Assembly: GCA_947650285.1 (NCBI GenBank)
Contig: CANTFL010000424.1
Coordinates: 62,001 to 126,000 of the forward strand
Source: Hyaloperonospora brassicae
Taxonomy: Eukaryota; Oomycota; Peronosporomycetes; Peronosporales; Peronosporaceae
Reading direction: 5' to 3'
Length of the DNA: 64,000 nt
Part shown: positions 9,043 through 21,223 of the stretch, in pieces
Position numbering within the stretch: the first letter of the stretch is position 1
How the letters are laid out: the number at the start of each line of letters is the position of its first letter
Notes under the pieces: model-generated
Database searches by the model: none
Seen by the model: only the letters and a program-made list of their open reading frames with translations
Told to the model about the DNA's origin: nothing
Translations under genes and position numbers: made by a program

Positions 9043-9436
9043 TGGAACGGGGCAGCCCGTTACATGGAAATTGTCATTTGAAGAGATAATGACAATAAAG
9101 AATATTATGCTGAATATTCTTTTAACAATATCACCAATAGTGGTGATATTGATGGGTCGACCAAAGAGTCTGCTCATTGGTTGATATCTTGACGATATCA
9201 ACCCACCAATCGCCGCAAGACGCGCGCAATGAGTGGTGGGTAGACGTCTTCATACACTCAGTTAGATTAGCATAATTAAGTTAAGTCAAACAGAGAGACA
9301 GTGCTTAAAAGACTTAATTACATTATTACATCAGTTCTGCTTTTACCTTATCTACGCTTCCTCGCTTGCCTCGTGTACTTTTGTCGGGGCACCGATACCC
9401 TTGCGTTAAGTTCACGCAAGGGTGTTCCCCGTTACA
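9043..9436 (+). repeat. E1 3' LTR
   Basis: A 394-bp LTR (TGGAACGGGG to CCCCGTTACA). It matches the 5' LTR closely except for an extra block holding an 11-bp-stem hairpin (CAATATCACCA/TGGTGATATTG, 9126-9151) and scattered substitutions. The 3' flank AAATC nearly repeats the 5' flank AAATT. Confidence 0.9.
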
Positions 9437-11570
9437 AAATCCCCACAATGTTCAGCTTCAGCTCTAGCCTTTAGCAGTGAGCGTGCGGTCGGCAATGTCT
9501 TCCAACGGCACAACGATGATACCCCTGCGCCTCTCCGCTTCAATGCCATCGACTCCGCAATGCTAAGCAGCGACAATGAAGTGCGGGAGCAAGACGACAA
9601 TGATAGCAATGTGGAGGACATCGACAACGAACCGCGCAAGAAGCGTGGCCGCCTTCAGAGCAAGTTTGGCAAAACTTTATCAAAGCCAATCAGCCGCAGG
9701 TATGCAAGCCGAACATCTGCAAGCATTGTAAGACTCTAATGAACTACCACAAGAAGAGCGAGATGGTCAAGATGCACCCTAACGATGGCGGACCTTCCGA
9801 AAAACGATGAACGGTATGGAAGGCATCGATCGCACGGAATAATATCATCGGAACGGAAGCTGACTTGTCAAGCGAAAGCTCCATCTCTATTCGATGCCAT
9901 CTCGAGACAGCGCACTTCGATCATGCAGTTCACACTAACTGCGATGTCCAAGGCGGCAAATGCTAAGTGTCAACAGCCGATCGCTCTCTGATTTTACGTG
10001 ACCGGAAGTTCGTTTCAGCGCGTTGAATATAGACATTTGAAGGAGGCCATCCGTTTGATGCGTACTGACGACAACATACTCCCAATTCGCAAGAATCTGA
10101 AATCAACGCTTCGTGACAGTTATCACGCCGGGTCCTCGGCAAAGGTCGATAAGCGTTTGGCTGACGGTGCGACGTTCCTGACGACAGATGGCTGGACAAA
10201 CATTAAAAAACGATACCGACATCAACTACATGGCCGTTTCACCTACCTGCAGCCTGTTATTCAAAATCAGTGTCTACTGGTCAGCAGGCACACGACTATC
10301 AATTTATTGCCGACGACATTTCTCGCGCAACATGCCTCCATGACAAGACGACATTTGAACGTATCGTGACTGGTAAAACCAGCGCTAACGAAAATTGTTA
10401 GGTTCATGCGTTAAAATTTTCCATCAATGAAACTTTAGAATTGATGTCCGCACAGCGTGCAACTTTTCGTAAAAGAGATATTTGGAGCCACCAAGACTAA
10501 GCAACGTGGCGTCAAGGAGGCAGTCTATCCAAATGGATATCCTTTTCATATCCTGCATGAATTGTGGAAGATTGATAGAATGTCGTCAAGTTCTTCCACA
10601 ACCATTACATCATGAAGGCCCGAATTTGCAATCTTCACAACTCCAATGGTGCTCTAATGCTCCAGAGATAGGTACCAGCCCGTTGTGATACGGTTCAGGC
10701 AATGGACAAGAATCTGCTTGCTTCAGAACGACATCTTTACGTGCTCGTCTCAGGTCGCAATTACATCCAGGGAACAGCAAGCCAAAAAGCTCAACAGGCC
10801 GAGGTGCGCACCACCGTCACTGATGAGCGCTTTATCGAAAAGCTGGAAAAGATCTTGGCGATCCTGCGCGCACTAGATCGTCTCATCGTCAAGTACCAGT
10901 ATGAAAATACCTGAATCTCAAAAGTGTTGCCCGACTTTCTCAACCTGCAAACGGAATTTAAACATTCCACAACGACACAGGCATCACCACGGTGGAACGG
11001 GATATCTAATCAAGCTTGCCAAACAACGCATGTATTTTACGCATTACGTGGGCATGGCGCGAATTACCTGCTCGACCCGGTGCTCCTTGGTGGGGGCATG
11101 CCCTGCGCCATCCTCGTTGTAGTTTGAAGGACGCGCTTATCAACATGCCCATTGACGACGAGCAGCCTGTCGATGGTGCTCATCAACGGCAAGTTTTCTT
11201 GGAATTTACCATGTTTAAGGTTGCGGCAACAAATGAAAAGGCCCAAGATTCATTTCGATTTCAGATCCTTGCTGATCGAAGCAAGACTCTTTTGGAATGG
11301 CGGCTCACAGACGGTAAGGATTTATTTAATTCTTCAGAAGGTCGCCATCAAACGTTTCAGCATGGCCACCTCGACCGCTAATTTTGAGCGCAACTTCCCA
11401 ACAATGAGATTTATCCGTCCTAAGATCAGAAACAGCTTGGCCTGAGATAACGTCAAGAAGCTTGTATTCATCAAGTCAAACCTTGGAGATTTCTACGATT
11501 CGCCCGAGGCAGACAGTGACATGTACAGCAGGAAGAATGAGAGCAACGTCTATGACAATGAGCCGGCGTA
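9437..11570 (+). pseudogene. hAT-family transposase remnant (BED finger, DUF659, dimerisation domain)
   Basis: Cut-and-paste transposase sequence runs across many stops and frame changes. In order: an acidic N-terminus (about 9450-9660); a BED-type zinc-finger start (ICKHCKTLMNYHKKSEMVKMH, roughly 9700-9780) whose final Cys is lost; a DUF659 block (FYVTGSSFQRVEYRHLKEAI at about 9997, then ATFLTTDGWTNIK); a region with MDKNLLASERHLYVLVSGRN at 10702 and KLEKILAILRALDRLIVKYQ; and the C-terminal hAT dimerisation motif (MATSTANFERNFPTMRFI, then KLVFIKSNLGDFYDSPEADSD, 11360-11520). E1 abuts its 5' end, so promoter and 5' terminal inverted repeat are missing or displaced. I could not find the 3' terminal repeat. 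It is a clear family match, decayed and non-functional. Confidence 0.85.
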
Positions 11571-12438
11571 GACCATTAAATAAAGTATAGACCCCACAGC
11601 AAAACCGGTTTTTTGTATTAAAATCGAAATTAGATGAATTGACTAGAGAAAATCGTGTTTTCCACCTCTGCAATATATTGAGACTGCATCTAAAGAAAAC
11701 GTGATTCGCATATGTTTGGAAGACATGAGTAATTTACTTACCTTTTCGTACCTTCATTTCTCGTGAACACTCTTCGTCTTTCTGGTGAAAATTCACACAG
11801 TCTAGCCGAAGACAGCGGGACGTGTCTATTGTAGGTCTCACGATGACTATTATCAGTGATTGCAGTAGTATCTGATAAGTGTCGATATGCTAAGTGAAGA
11901 TGGTCATCAGTCCTCACGTCATATATGAAATTTTGGTCCTTCTTCACATGCTGTAGTACTCATTGGTGTTCGACACTGAATCGTTTAAAAAAGAAAGTGA
12001 AGGTTCAGAGAAGGTAGGTTATCATACCGAATCTCCTAACTCATCACATACATTTGCGCCAATAATGGGCGTACGGATTTTGCCGCACGACTGTTGTTAA
12101 GATGCGCCTCGGCCAGCAAGCGATCGACGAAGGGTAGAATTTGGCGACCAGTCGTGCGCCTATCCGAATCGTGATGCGCGTTGTGGCCATTACTCATGCG
12201 CGGTTATGCGATGAGCAATGCGCGTAGTAGCGATTACTGATGTATACGGTGCGCACCATGTGAAGTAGAGTCTCCCCTATTTAATATGTCCGGGTCCGTT
12301 AAGTTTTGATTTAATATAGGATTTATAAAATAGCGGAGTAAGGGGGTATGGTTAAGGCGAAGGGTGCTACACGTGTTCACTTCCAACATGGTCGCCAATA
12401 AACATAGCCTCACAGACATCCTCCCCACGTCGATCTGC
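11571..12438. other. Intergenic, with motif shared with the 1124-1189 repeat
   Basis: No gene recognised. A 69-codon minus-strand frame at 11738-11947 has no support. At about 12170-12240 several ATGCGCG units alternate with ATTACT, resembling the tandem repeat at 1124-1189; this may be the 5' sub-terminal region of the following Tigger element. Confidence 0.45.
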
Positions 12439-14017
12439 ATGGAGAAGCGGAGACGTTTCAGCCTCACCCAGGAAGCTCTGTGTCAAAGGATGCGGGAGGA
12501 GCATTGAATCACGGTCACCCAAGGGACAAGAAGCAAAGTCCAGAAGCGTTCTGCATACCTCCTAGGTACAGCCATAAGCAATGCAGCCCTCCATTCCCAG
12601 CGACGGAGCGCGGTTTCGCAACCGCGTGTGGAGACGACGCTTGCTCGGTAGATTTTTGTGTATCAGGGTATATTCAACATCAGTAGAAACCTGATATTAG
12701 AAAAAGCGGCATCCTATATAAAGGCGAGATGTCCAACCTGCAAGGATGATGATGCCCCTGCATTCTCAAAACAGTTGTTTGCAGAAATTTAAAAGTCGCC
12801 ACGGCATCTGCATGCACCGTTGCTTTGTCGAAAGCGGATCGGTCCACGTCGTAGCACTGAAGGAATGCCTGCCGTAAATTTGCGCTCAATTGGGCTCGTA
12901 CAACGCCGCCGATATCTACAACATGCATGAGACCGGCCTGTTCTACCGAAGACAGGACGGTTCATCGCTTTCGACACACCAGCGGAAGGGTCACAAGCAG
13001 GGACAAGAGCGGATGACGATGACCATCTGCAGAGACGCAGGCGGATCCGACAAGTACCTTCTGTGGGTCATCGGAAAGGTTCCTAATCTTACGCTATTTC
13101 AAAACCGTGGACCGCAAAAGCCTGGTCGTTGCCTATCATGCCAACAAGAAAGCGTAAATGACTCTCAACGAGTTCAAACTATGGCTATAAGCCTCCGCCA
13201 AACACGTTGCCGGTCGCAAGGGCATTCTTATCCTCGACAATTGCTCCGCGCATATCATGTAAGAGAATCTGGAGAACGCCGGAATCATTCTGCATAATAC
13301 AGAGCTATTGTATTTGCCGCTTAATGCGACCATCAAGTGTCAACCTTGCGACGCTGAAATTATGCGCAACTTCAAAGCGTATTACTGCAGGCGCTTCATC
13401 CGCCACCTACTGGATCGACTTGAAATCGATTCGCCGGTTGCAGCAAAGATAAACGTCTTGGAGGTGCTTCAGCTTGCGCTTGCAGAATGGACTCTGAATT
13501 TCCAGCTGAGTGCATCCTTAATTGCTTTACGCACTGAAACCTTCTCACCTCCGACACGGAGAACGCTGCAAATGCCAAAGTGGAAGTCCCGACAGCAGTC
13601 TTTGAGGTCATACAGGGACAAGTTGAACAACTTTATCGCAACCCGATGTCCATCGACTTACTGCATAATAATCCCGACGAAGAACAGGTGAGCTACACTC
13701 CGACAGAGGCTTATAGTTTCGAGAGCGTTCAATTGCCGTAGTCAGCACGTGACAGCTACGTCAAAGAGGGCGATAACGTAGCGGCACCGCCCGTACCTCT
13801 TCGTAATACTGGATAGATGCTTGCAGAGCTCAAGAATCTCCGGTTGCAGCAGGAGACTGGAGAGGAGTTCTCATGGTTGTTACATAATATGCAGGATCAG
13901 GTGGAAAAGCTTCAGCAAAAGTACTTTACAGCAACAAACTCTGGAAATATTTATTATAATAGTCTCCCGGCAGCAGTTAATGCATGTATGGCAAAAAATC
14001 CCTGGCTTCAATATTAA
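12439..14017 (+). pseudogene. Tigger/pogo (CENP-B-type) transposase remnant, copy 1
   Basis: This is a Tc1/mariner-superfamily transposase with CENP-B-like DNA binding. Blocks in order: an N-terminal helix-turn-helix-like region (MEKRRRFSLTQEALCQRMREE at 12439); a Tc5-type HTH remnant (FKSRHGICMHRCFVESGSV, about 12790-12840); the DDE core with YNAADIYNMHETGLFYRR (12893 on; the usual Asp of M-D-E-T-G is His), ILILDNCSAHI (about 13225-13255) and LYLPLNATIKCQPCDAEI (about 13309); and a C-terminal helical tail (LAELKNLRLQQETGEEF to 14017). Stops and frameshifts are frequent. The element ends are unresolved. Confidence 0.85.
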
Positions 14018-16474
14018 AAAATAAAGAAGTTTTTATATATTTGGCCTGATCCCAACATTAAATTTGACATTTTCATTAAGTAAGGAAGATTATTTAACAA
14101 GAGAATACAAATATTACGGAGACTCTATTGTATAATATGTAACTTCCATATGCAAAGGCCAAATCTGAAAAAGAAAAAATTATGCTTTCGCCATTTCTGC
14201 AACCGAAAACGCCTTTTCAAACGCCCCAGTCGTCCTGCACACACTAAGCACGTCTTTTGCACGTTTTCGAAGCCAATCAATATACTAATCAGTCACCAGT
14301 GACCGACATGTCGCGCCCCAATAAATAGATGCGGCACTTGCAGGTTATATGGGAAGTTGCTGCACCCGCAGTGTCATTCGAATTCAATTTTAATTTCAAG
14401 AGCCAAAAAAACTTTTTTAAGAGACAATTAATGAGTCCGGATATTAAATCATCAACGCTAAATTCAATTGCCCTGCATCAATTTTTCTAAAAGAGAATAA
14501 ATGCCATGCTCACAAAAAGGTCTCGAGCACATGGTCACATATATTTTTATAATCGCTCATTACCATATGCCGCCGTTCTCAAAAGTGCTATAGAAAGAAG
14601 ATCGCATACCGCGAGATCAAGACTTTGAAGGCTGCCGAACACGCAATATGAAATATCGGTCGCATTGTAAGGTCCCAAATTCAATTTTGTCGGATGTCAA
14701 AGTTTTGGATACTGTCAATTATCGGGCTTTGTAAAATGTTTTCCAAACCGTGATGAGTCGGATGTATTGGAATGCTTGAAAGCGTCGTTTTTTTGTTATA
14801 GAGGACAACCAGGCAAATTTATGCCGTTCAGGGTGACAATAGCCCTTTTTGCGCTTCTAAGACTGCAAACATGATGGTTACGCTAATTCGTCTACCAATT
14901 AAAAGGATTCAACGCGAAGATTTGGCAAAAAGTAAGAGAAAGAAGTCTACGCGGGGAATTTGTGGCGGTAAAATGGGGTTTGCCGCGAATCAAAATTGAT
15001 GCAATTCTTCGAAATTTTAGGGTCCTGTGACTTCGCGATCTACCTGTCATATCATAACGCGAGACGATGGAGGCCAAGCTAGTAGTGTACCATAGCCATC
15101 TATGGTCTAAGAATTTTGTTAGAATATAAACGAGATGAGGAGTATATACGTGACAGAGATCGAACATTGTTACAGTTTGAAGATGGGCAAACGGTGGTCG
15201 AAGAATTTAGTATATTTAGATTAGCGAAAAAAGTTGCGATTGATGGACCTACATACTGCCACTTCGTATTTTAGTCCGTATCCAAAGGAAACTTGATTAA
15301 CGACGACCACGACGCTCAATACTGCCATAAAATATTAAAAAATGTGCCTTATCAGGAAGCACAACCCTTGTCACACACAAGCACTCATCAAATGATTCTG
15401 AATGCTAACGAGCCTCCGCACAGTATTACGACTAATGAGAGAGATGAAGAAGGTCTTGAACCAGGATGTACCATCTGCAGTAACGTTTGTGCCTTCAACC
15501 GCTTGAACTACTTAAGTGCAAGTAACAAAGTTTCAACTTCGTCGTTTCATGCATCCCGGTATCAAATGTATAGCCGGTATCTGATCCCGAAGTATTGCTA
15601 AGCTACCCAATTATTGATTTGAGTTAATCTCTTTCCACCATTGATCTATATCAGCCTTAGAGCAATGAAGTATATACCATTCAACAAAATTACACACGCA
15701 CGTGATGACTAGTAGAGCATGCATGTGTCTCGAATTTTACATGCAGCCTTTTTTTGCGTAAAAGCATTCCTATCGAGAATGTGTATGATTATATATGATG
15801 ACACCGATCCTGTTGTTTCTTGAGATGGACTAACTTAGTTCCTGGTGTGCTGCAAGCAAGTATTATGAGCAATAATATCTTGTTTATAATGCATGGACGG
15901 GTAGTTTGTAAGCTTACTACTGCAAATGTAGACTTGATACGCATAAAATCTCTTGGTAATTGATGAGACGGCTAATTATACATTGAAACCAGAAAATGCA
16001 AAATGAAACCTAATTACAAGCCCGTAGGTATGTATTTGCCCCATCGAGGATCAATTAATCGAAGGTGCTGTCTCATATAAGTTCGACCGTCGACAAGCGC
16101 GCGACGTGCGTCAATCGACCTAAACCCAAAAATTCAGCCAGCCGCAATTCTAACGATTTTATTAGTAAACGCTTGCACAGATATAACACAATAACGTATA
16201 TTTTTGCAAAATCGATGATCATCTCAGTCTGGCGACGAGGTATAAATTTAAAAGTTTATGTTCTAATTAAATTCTTTACGCTTTTTGTCGTGCCGTAATC
16301 TTCACGCTTGCGTCTTCTATAGAGCTTAATATACAGGTAAATACATTTATGCATATTCACAACATCGACCAACCCCGGTGACGGGCGGGAACACACTGGC
16401 TTCGGGACCGAGAGGATGTATAAACTTCCGCGTAGATAACATAACGGGTTCCTTCATGTAATTGAAAGCCAATC
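14018..16474. other. Decayed AT-rich DNA, no gene recognised
   Basis: The sequence turns AT-rich after the Tigger remnant. A 102-codon plus frame at 15293-15601 and a 91-codon minus frame at 14892-15167 have no motif I recognise and no copy elsewhere in the window. Confidence 0.5.
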
Positions 16475-17715
16475 AGGATGGAGCTATCGAATACCGGTAC
16501 ATCGAAAAGGACGCAATGAAGGGTCATATGCTACGTTTTGGAAGGTACCACAACCTGAGCATTCGAGCCTAGCCATTACGAGCCAATCACGTTCGGGTTG
16601 TAAGAGGGTTTGGATATCACTTCAGATATACGTATTAAATGTTCCACGGGCTGAGTGTACGTTCACATCTAGCTCGTACGTACGATCAGCACAAAAAGTA
16701 ACTCGTTAGCCTTATCGTAAGACCAGTGATGAGCATACGCATCTTTTTATGTTCTTCAACGGTCTTGTGAGTAGATTCTTTCTTACTCATCTATTCCACC
16801 TCAAATTTTTTGACTCTCAACTAAAGGTCATATGTGGCTGAGCGAAGGACGTTAGTAATAGACAGGATCATGTCAACTTGACGTCCGATTGTTTATCGAT
16901 GAAACACGAGAGCGGAGGCATTGATAACATGGTATCTAGTATGTTGAGAGAGAGAAACGTTGCTCTTCCTATTACGAGATATTAGAAACGTTCAATCGCT
17001 GCGAGAAGACACGGCGATAATTTGATGAGTGCTTCATACGAAGGTCACTGTAATAGTTTCAGTTATGATCACTATATACCATAAAAGTGCGTATATGCAC
17101 GGTACGGCTATCTTCGAGACCTCAATATCTTATAGACAACAAGACAGCTAGTTTCAATTTTGGTAAAGCGCCATACTGGTATACAACATGAATCATATTG
17201 CACATATTGCAGGCCTCCTGATAGAACTTCCTCATATCATACGTTGCTTCATGTTTCGCCATACTGATGTCGTACATCAATCCATTGAAGATCAGTGCGA
17301 CAAATATGTCGCTTCGTGGCCTAGTCGACTATGACACGTTGGATAACTTTGGTGATTGCCATTCACTGGAGTACCAAGTATATTCCTTGTATCAGTATCT
17401 CATCAATATATCTTAACCTACCATAGTCTCAAGCATGTTGAGCGCGAAACAATTTCAAGGAGATGACTTTGCATCTTACAGTAGTAGCATCCATTACAGT
17501 GAAATAAGACGTAGTGGGAATTTACGATACGATAATATAGCAGCTGTGCGATAAAGAATCCACGTACATGATATGGATGACAAATCTGATGCCATCTTGC
17601 AATTACCATGGCTCATACGAATATATAATTCATCGAACCTGGCAAGGTCGTGACTAAGTCTATTGTCCGTTCATTAAATGTACATCTGACCAATTATTTA
17701 TCGGAGCGTTCACAA
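16475..17715 (+). repeat. Left arm of a 1.24-kb inverted duplication
   Basis: This arm is the reverse complement of 19983-21223. Paired coordinates sum to about 37698 at both ends, so almost no indels have accumulated, and I saw only scattered single mismatches. Identity falls away beyond GGAGCTATCG at the outer end and beyond CGGAGCG at the inner end. The arm contains part of a decayed Gypsy protease region (17290-17715). The inner boundary falls inside that remnant, which continues past it only on this side, so this arm is probably the original. Confidence 0.88.
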
Positions 17716-18860
17716 GCGTGTAGATAGTCTAATATGGAGTGGGACAGTCTCACGTGAAAATTTTCCGCAAGGATAGTCGTTTATGACCCTATTTCCTCCA
17801 CGATCAAGGTCTGGCGAAGAGCGGCATGTATTATGTATCAGCAGGATACGCTGGAACATAAAAGTATATATTTATCAATAGTTAGCTCCACTTATTCATG
17901 CATCGAAGCGCCTGGATGTTATAATGGATAGAACACAGAAAATCTAGATTTTGGCAAGATACCATGACCAGCCATTCATTCACATCGGTAGCGAACCCAC
18001 CATCATAGAATCTTTGAATGAGCACACGTTAACAGAAAAACGGCTAGGCAAATAGAAACAACGAATAGCTTGAGTAAATATTACATAAATATAGCAACCG
18101 ATAAGTCATTTGTCTTTAAACATTTGCAAAATGTACAAGGGTAATAGATATCGAATCAGTTGCAGACATAATCAAGAATGCGTACAAGAAGTCGATTATG
18201 TACGATATTCAGTCATTGATATGGTACCACATATATCTTGCGCGAACGGATACGTACAAAGTAGCTGTATCGTGATGTACGCGTAAAATACGATACGGAC
18301 ATAGCCCTATCTGGTCGAAAGTATTTTGCTGATTGTAAAAAGAGTATACGCAACTTTACTGATTTCTCATATTGTACTCGATTACAATATCTTGATTGAG
18401 CAGTATAAACTTACATTTTAGACATTGGCTTAAACAACTTTTCCATGTTATTTTGGAAATTTACACCGTATTGGTCATTATGTTTTAAGTGAGGTGCAAC
18501 AAGATACAAGCGCTGATCCATGGAAATGAATAAATACGGGCTCTAAGTAGTTTTTCAAAAGCGGTGATTACTTGCATGTTATCGACATATTTAATGATGG
18601 CGAAACGTCCACCGATAACCTATTCGTAAAGCAGGTGAGTCATCATCATATTGCTATTCAGACTTAATCATGCGTAAAATAAAGAAACTACGATGTATGT
18701 CTTGCTCATTAAACAAACTAATGCTGCAGCGGTGGCGTCTCCGACACCGATTAAATGAGATGTGTACATAGTAATTATATATATTAAGCTACATGGTATT
18801 TTATCTGGAGGAGATTAATCATTCTCATCAGATCTGGATGCTTAGACATACATTTCGTAC
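17290..18860 (+). mobile_element. Old E1-like Gypsy remnant (protease to RT)
   Basis: Only nucleotide similarity to E1 remains. Around 17300-17330, CGACAAATATGTCGCTTCGT matches the E1 protease start near 3183. Around 17570-17620, GATGACAAATCTGATGCC and the CATGGCTCA block match E1 near 3418-3455. GGAGCGTTCACAAGCGTG at about 17703 matches E1 near 3547. At 18715-18845, TAATGCTGCAGCGG and ATCAGATCTGGATG match the E1 RT near 4600-4740. No reading frame survives. It is far older than E1, E4 or E5. Confidence 0.65.
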
Positions 18861-19982
18861 CGTCAGCATGAAATGTATGCGGAATTATTAAAAATGTAAT
18901 GCTTGATCAATTATGAGGATCGTAGAGTCTCCATGGATTTTGACAGGTTGTTTTGTCTATCAATCTGGTAAACGACATATCTCATGTTCGGGGTAGCGAT
19001 TTAAAATGATGATAGTAGGACGTGATTGTTCATATTGGTGCACAAGTCGATTGTGGTTATTTAGTTGCTTGTGGGTGGGTCAAAATTGTTTTTTTTTTCA
19101 TGGAAGACTTAAATTGATGTGACTAGAAATTTAGCTGGAGAATCACGACAATTGTAAAAATTTGTAGCCCTTAGTGTATTATTGTTTGATGTTTGATGTG
19201 AAAAATACATTAATTTCTGGCAGCCTATATCCAATATGACCCCATAACTATCTAGTCTTGATCTTCACACTACGTACCCTCTTACGTATATTGAGATCAA
19301 TCTTATCAATATCTCGTATAACCCTCAAACAACTGATACGGCGTGATGTCTGCGAACAAGTGATGACAAATCATATACTATCGGACGCCCAAACGTTCAT
19401 CTCAAATCATCACTGGTCAATTATACAAAATTTTTAAACACCAATAAATTATACTGGATCAGTTTTAACTACAAGTTTCTATGTGTTCCTTTACAAGAGC
19501 CCATATATACCACGATGATGTTTGTTGTTAAGCAACAGGTACTGTATTTTTCGACAGATGTCTTGCGAGCAATTGCGATCAGCTTGGTTTTCTCGATTAA
19601 TTCTATCAACATTTTGGATTATTTGGTATCGTGAATAGTGTTTGCAGTCGCAGAACTCACTCCGTACTTATGTTCGCGACTGATACATCAAAACCGTATA
19701 ATAGTAAATTCACAAATATCTTTCAGCCTATAAATTACTTTTGAATCTGGCCCAATTAAGGTAAAATTGTAAGTGTCTCACGCCTTTTTTTATACAAGTA
19801 CCACTTGACTTTGATCGCGGCCGGTCCCATGAAGTTTGAATCCACGTATATATGTATTCTATTTTACATTTGCAAATAATAATTTAATGTATTAGTATAA
19901 AAATGTCTGGCAGGGCTATTCGAAGTTGATTTGCTAGCAATTTACTGATGTTAACGCACTCTCTAGTGAGACAGTTACATCC
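18861..19982. other. Spacer of the inverted duplication, decayed DNA
   Basis: AT-rich sequence with no gene. ACAACTGATACGGCGTGATG near 19331 resembles ACAACTGAAACGGCGTGATA near 30336, just left of E2, so one more unnamed old repeat is likely. Confidence 0.45.
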
Positions 19983-21223
19983 ATGTGAGCGCTCCGATAA
20001 ATAATTGGTCAGATGTACATTTAATGAACGGACAATAGACTTAGTCACGACCTTGCCAGGTTCGATGAATTATATATTCGTATGAGCCATGGTAATTGCA
20101 AGATGGCATCAGATTTGTCATCCATATCATGTACGTGGATTCTTTATCGCACAGCTGCTATATTATCGTATCGTAAATTCCCACTACGTCTTATTTCACT
20201 GTAATGGATGCTACTACTGTAAGATGCAAAGTCATCTCCTTGAAATTGTTTCGCGCTCAACATGCTTGAGACTATGGTAGGTTAAGATATATTGATGAGA
20301 TACTGATACAAGGAATATACTTGGTACTCCAGTGAATGGCAATCACCAAAGTTATCGAACGTGTCATAGTCGACTAGGCCACGAAGCGACATATTTGTCG
20401 CACTGATCTTCAATGGATTGATGTACGACATCATTATGGCGAAACATGAAGCAACGTATGATATGAGGAAGTTCTATCAGGAGGCCTGCAATATGTGCAA
20501 TATGATTCATGTTGTATACCAGTATGGCGCTTTACCAAAATTGAAACTAGCTGTCTTGTTGTCTATAAGATATTGAGGTCTCGAAGATAGCCGTACCGTG
20601 CATATACGCACTTTTATGGTATATAGTGATCATAACTGACACTATTACAGTGACCTTCGTATGAGGCACTCATCAAATTATCGCCGTATCTTCTCGCAGC
20701 GACTGAACGTTTCTAATATCTCGTAATAGGAAGAGCAACGTTTCTCTCTCTCAACATACTAGATACCATGTTATCAATGCCTCCGCTCTCGTGTTTCATC
20801 GATAAACAATCGGACGTCAAGTTGACATGATCCTGTCTATTACTAACGTCCTTCGCTCAGCCACATATGACCTTTAGTTGAGAGTCAAAAAATTTGAGGT
20901 GGAATAGATGAGTAAGAAAGAATCTACTCACAAGACCGTTGAAGAACATAAAAAGATGCGTATGCTCATCACTGATCTTACGATAAGGCTAACGAGTTAC
21001 TTTTTGTGCTGATCGTACGTACGAGCTAGATATGAACGTACACTCAGCCCGTGGAACATTTAATACGTATATCTGAAGTGATATCCAAACCCTCTTACAA
21101 CCCGAACGTGATTGGCTCGTAATGGCTAGGCTCGAATGCTCAGGTTGTGGTACCTTCCAAAACGTAGCATATGACCCTTCATTGCGTCCTTTTCGATGTA
21201 CCGGTATTCGATAGCTCCGTCCT
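19983..21223 (-). repeat. Right arm of the 1.24-kb inverted duplication
   Basis: Reverse complement of 16475-17715, carrying the decayed Gypsy protease piece backwards. The frame 20089-20280 exists only as the mirror of 17418-17609 and is not a gene. A 79-codon minus frame (21126-21365) reads outward across the arm end (IEYRYIEKDAMKGHMLRFG); I cannot assign it, and the left arm keeps only part of it. Confidence 0.88.

Larger units (their letters stand above)
1483..9436 (+). mobile_element. Ty3/Gypsy chromovirus E1 with both LTRs and an antisense ORF
   Basis: The element is about 7.95 kb. It has matching LTRs (1483-1848 and 9043-9436), a TGG-starting primer-binding site, gag, then PR-RT-RNase H-IN-chromodomain in Ty3/Gypsy order, and a purine tract just before the 3' LTR. 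Gag is open end to end, while pol carries several stops and frame changes. An ORF on the opposite strand fills the space between the chromodomain and the 3' LTR and overlaps the end of pol. Near-matching flanks (AAATT and AAATC) suggest one insertion event next to or inside the hAT remnant that starts at 9437. E4 and E5 are other copies of this family. The whole element is studded with perfect short inverted repeats. Confidence 0.93.
1483..9436. repeat. Dense array of short perfect inverted repeats across E1
   Basis: Checked examples (stem, coordinates): GGTAGAAC 1973-1994; AAGTTCAT 2064-2084; GCCTTGCT 2106-2126; GTAAGCGT 2533-2555; TAGCATGAG 2729-2751; AGCGATTGC 2854-2877; CGCTGTTGC 2990-3013; AAGCGACAA 3180-3202; AGTACGATGA 3386-3410; CGTCCATAGCC 4902-4924; CGACGACAC 5952-5974; CGTCTTCGG 6231-6253; CACAAGAATA 6256-6279; CCGTGTCT 6351-6370; GTGGTGAGGAG 8570-8596; CGAGTCAGAC 8721-8742. 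Loops are 1-8 bases. Many more of the same type lie between them, in coding and LTR sequence. Confidence 0.85.

Noticed and set aside
15293..15601. 102-codon plus frame with several Cys and His residues
   Set aside because: Cys and His spacing fits no zinc-finger class and there is no supporting context.
17418..20280. Two identical 63-codon frames (17418-17609 - and 20089-20280 +)
   Set aside because: They exist only because the two arms of the inverted duplication mirror each other; the underlying sequence is a decayed Gypsy protease region read backwards.
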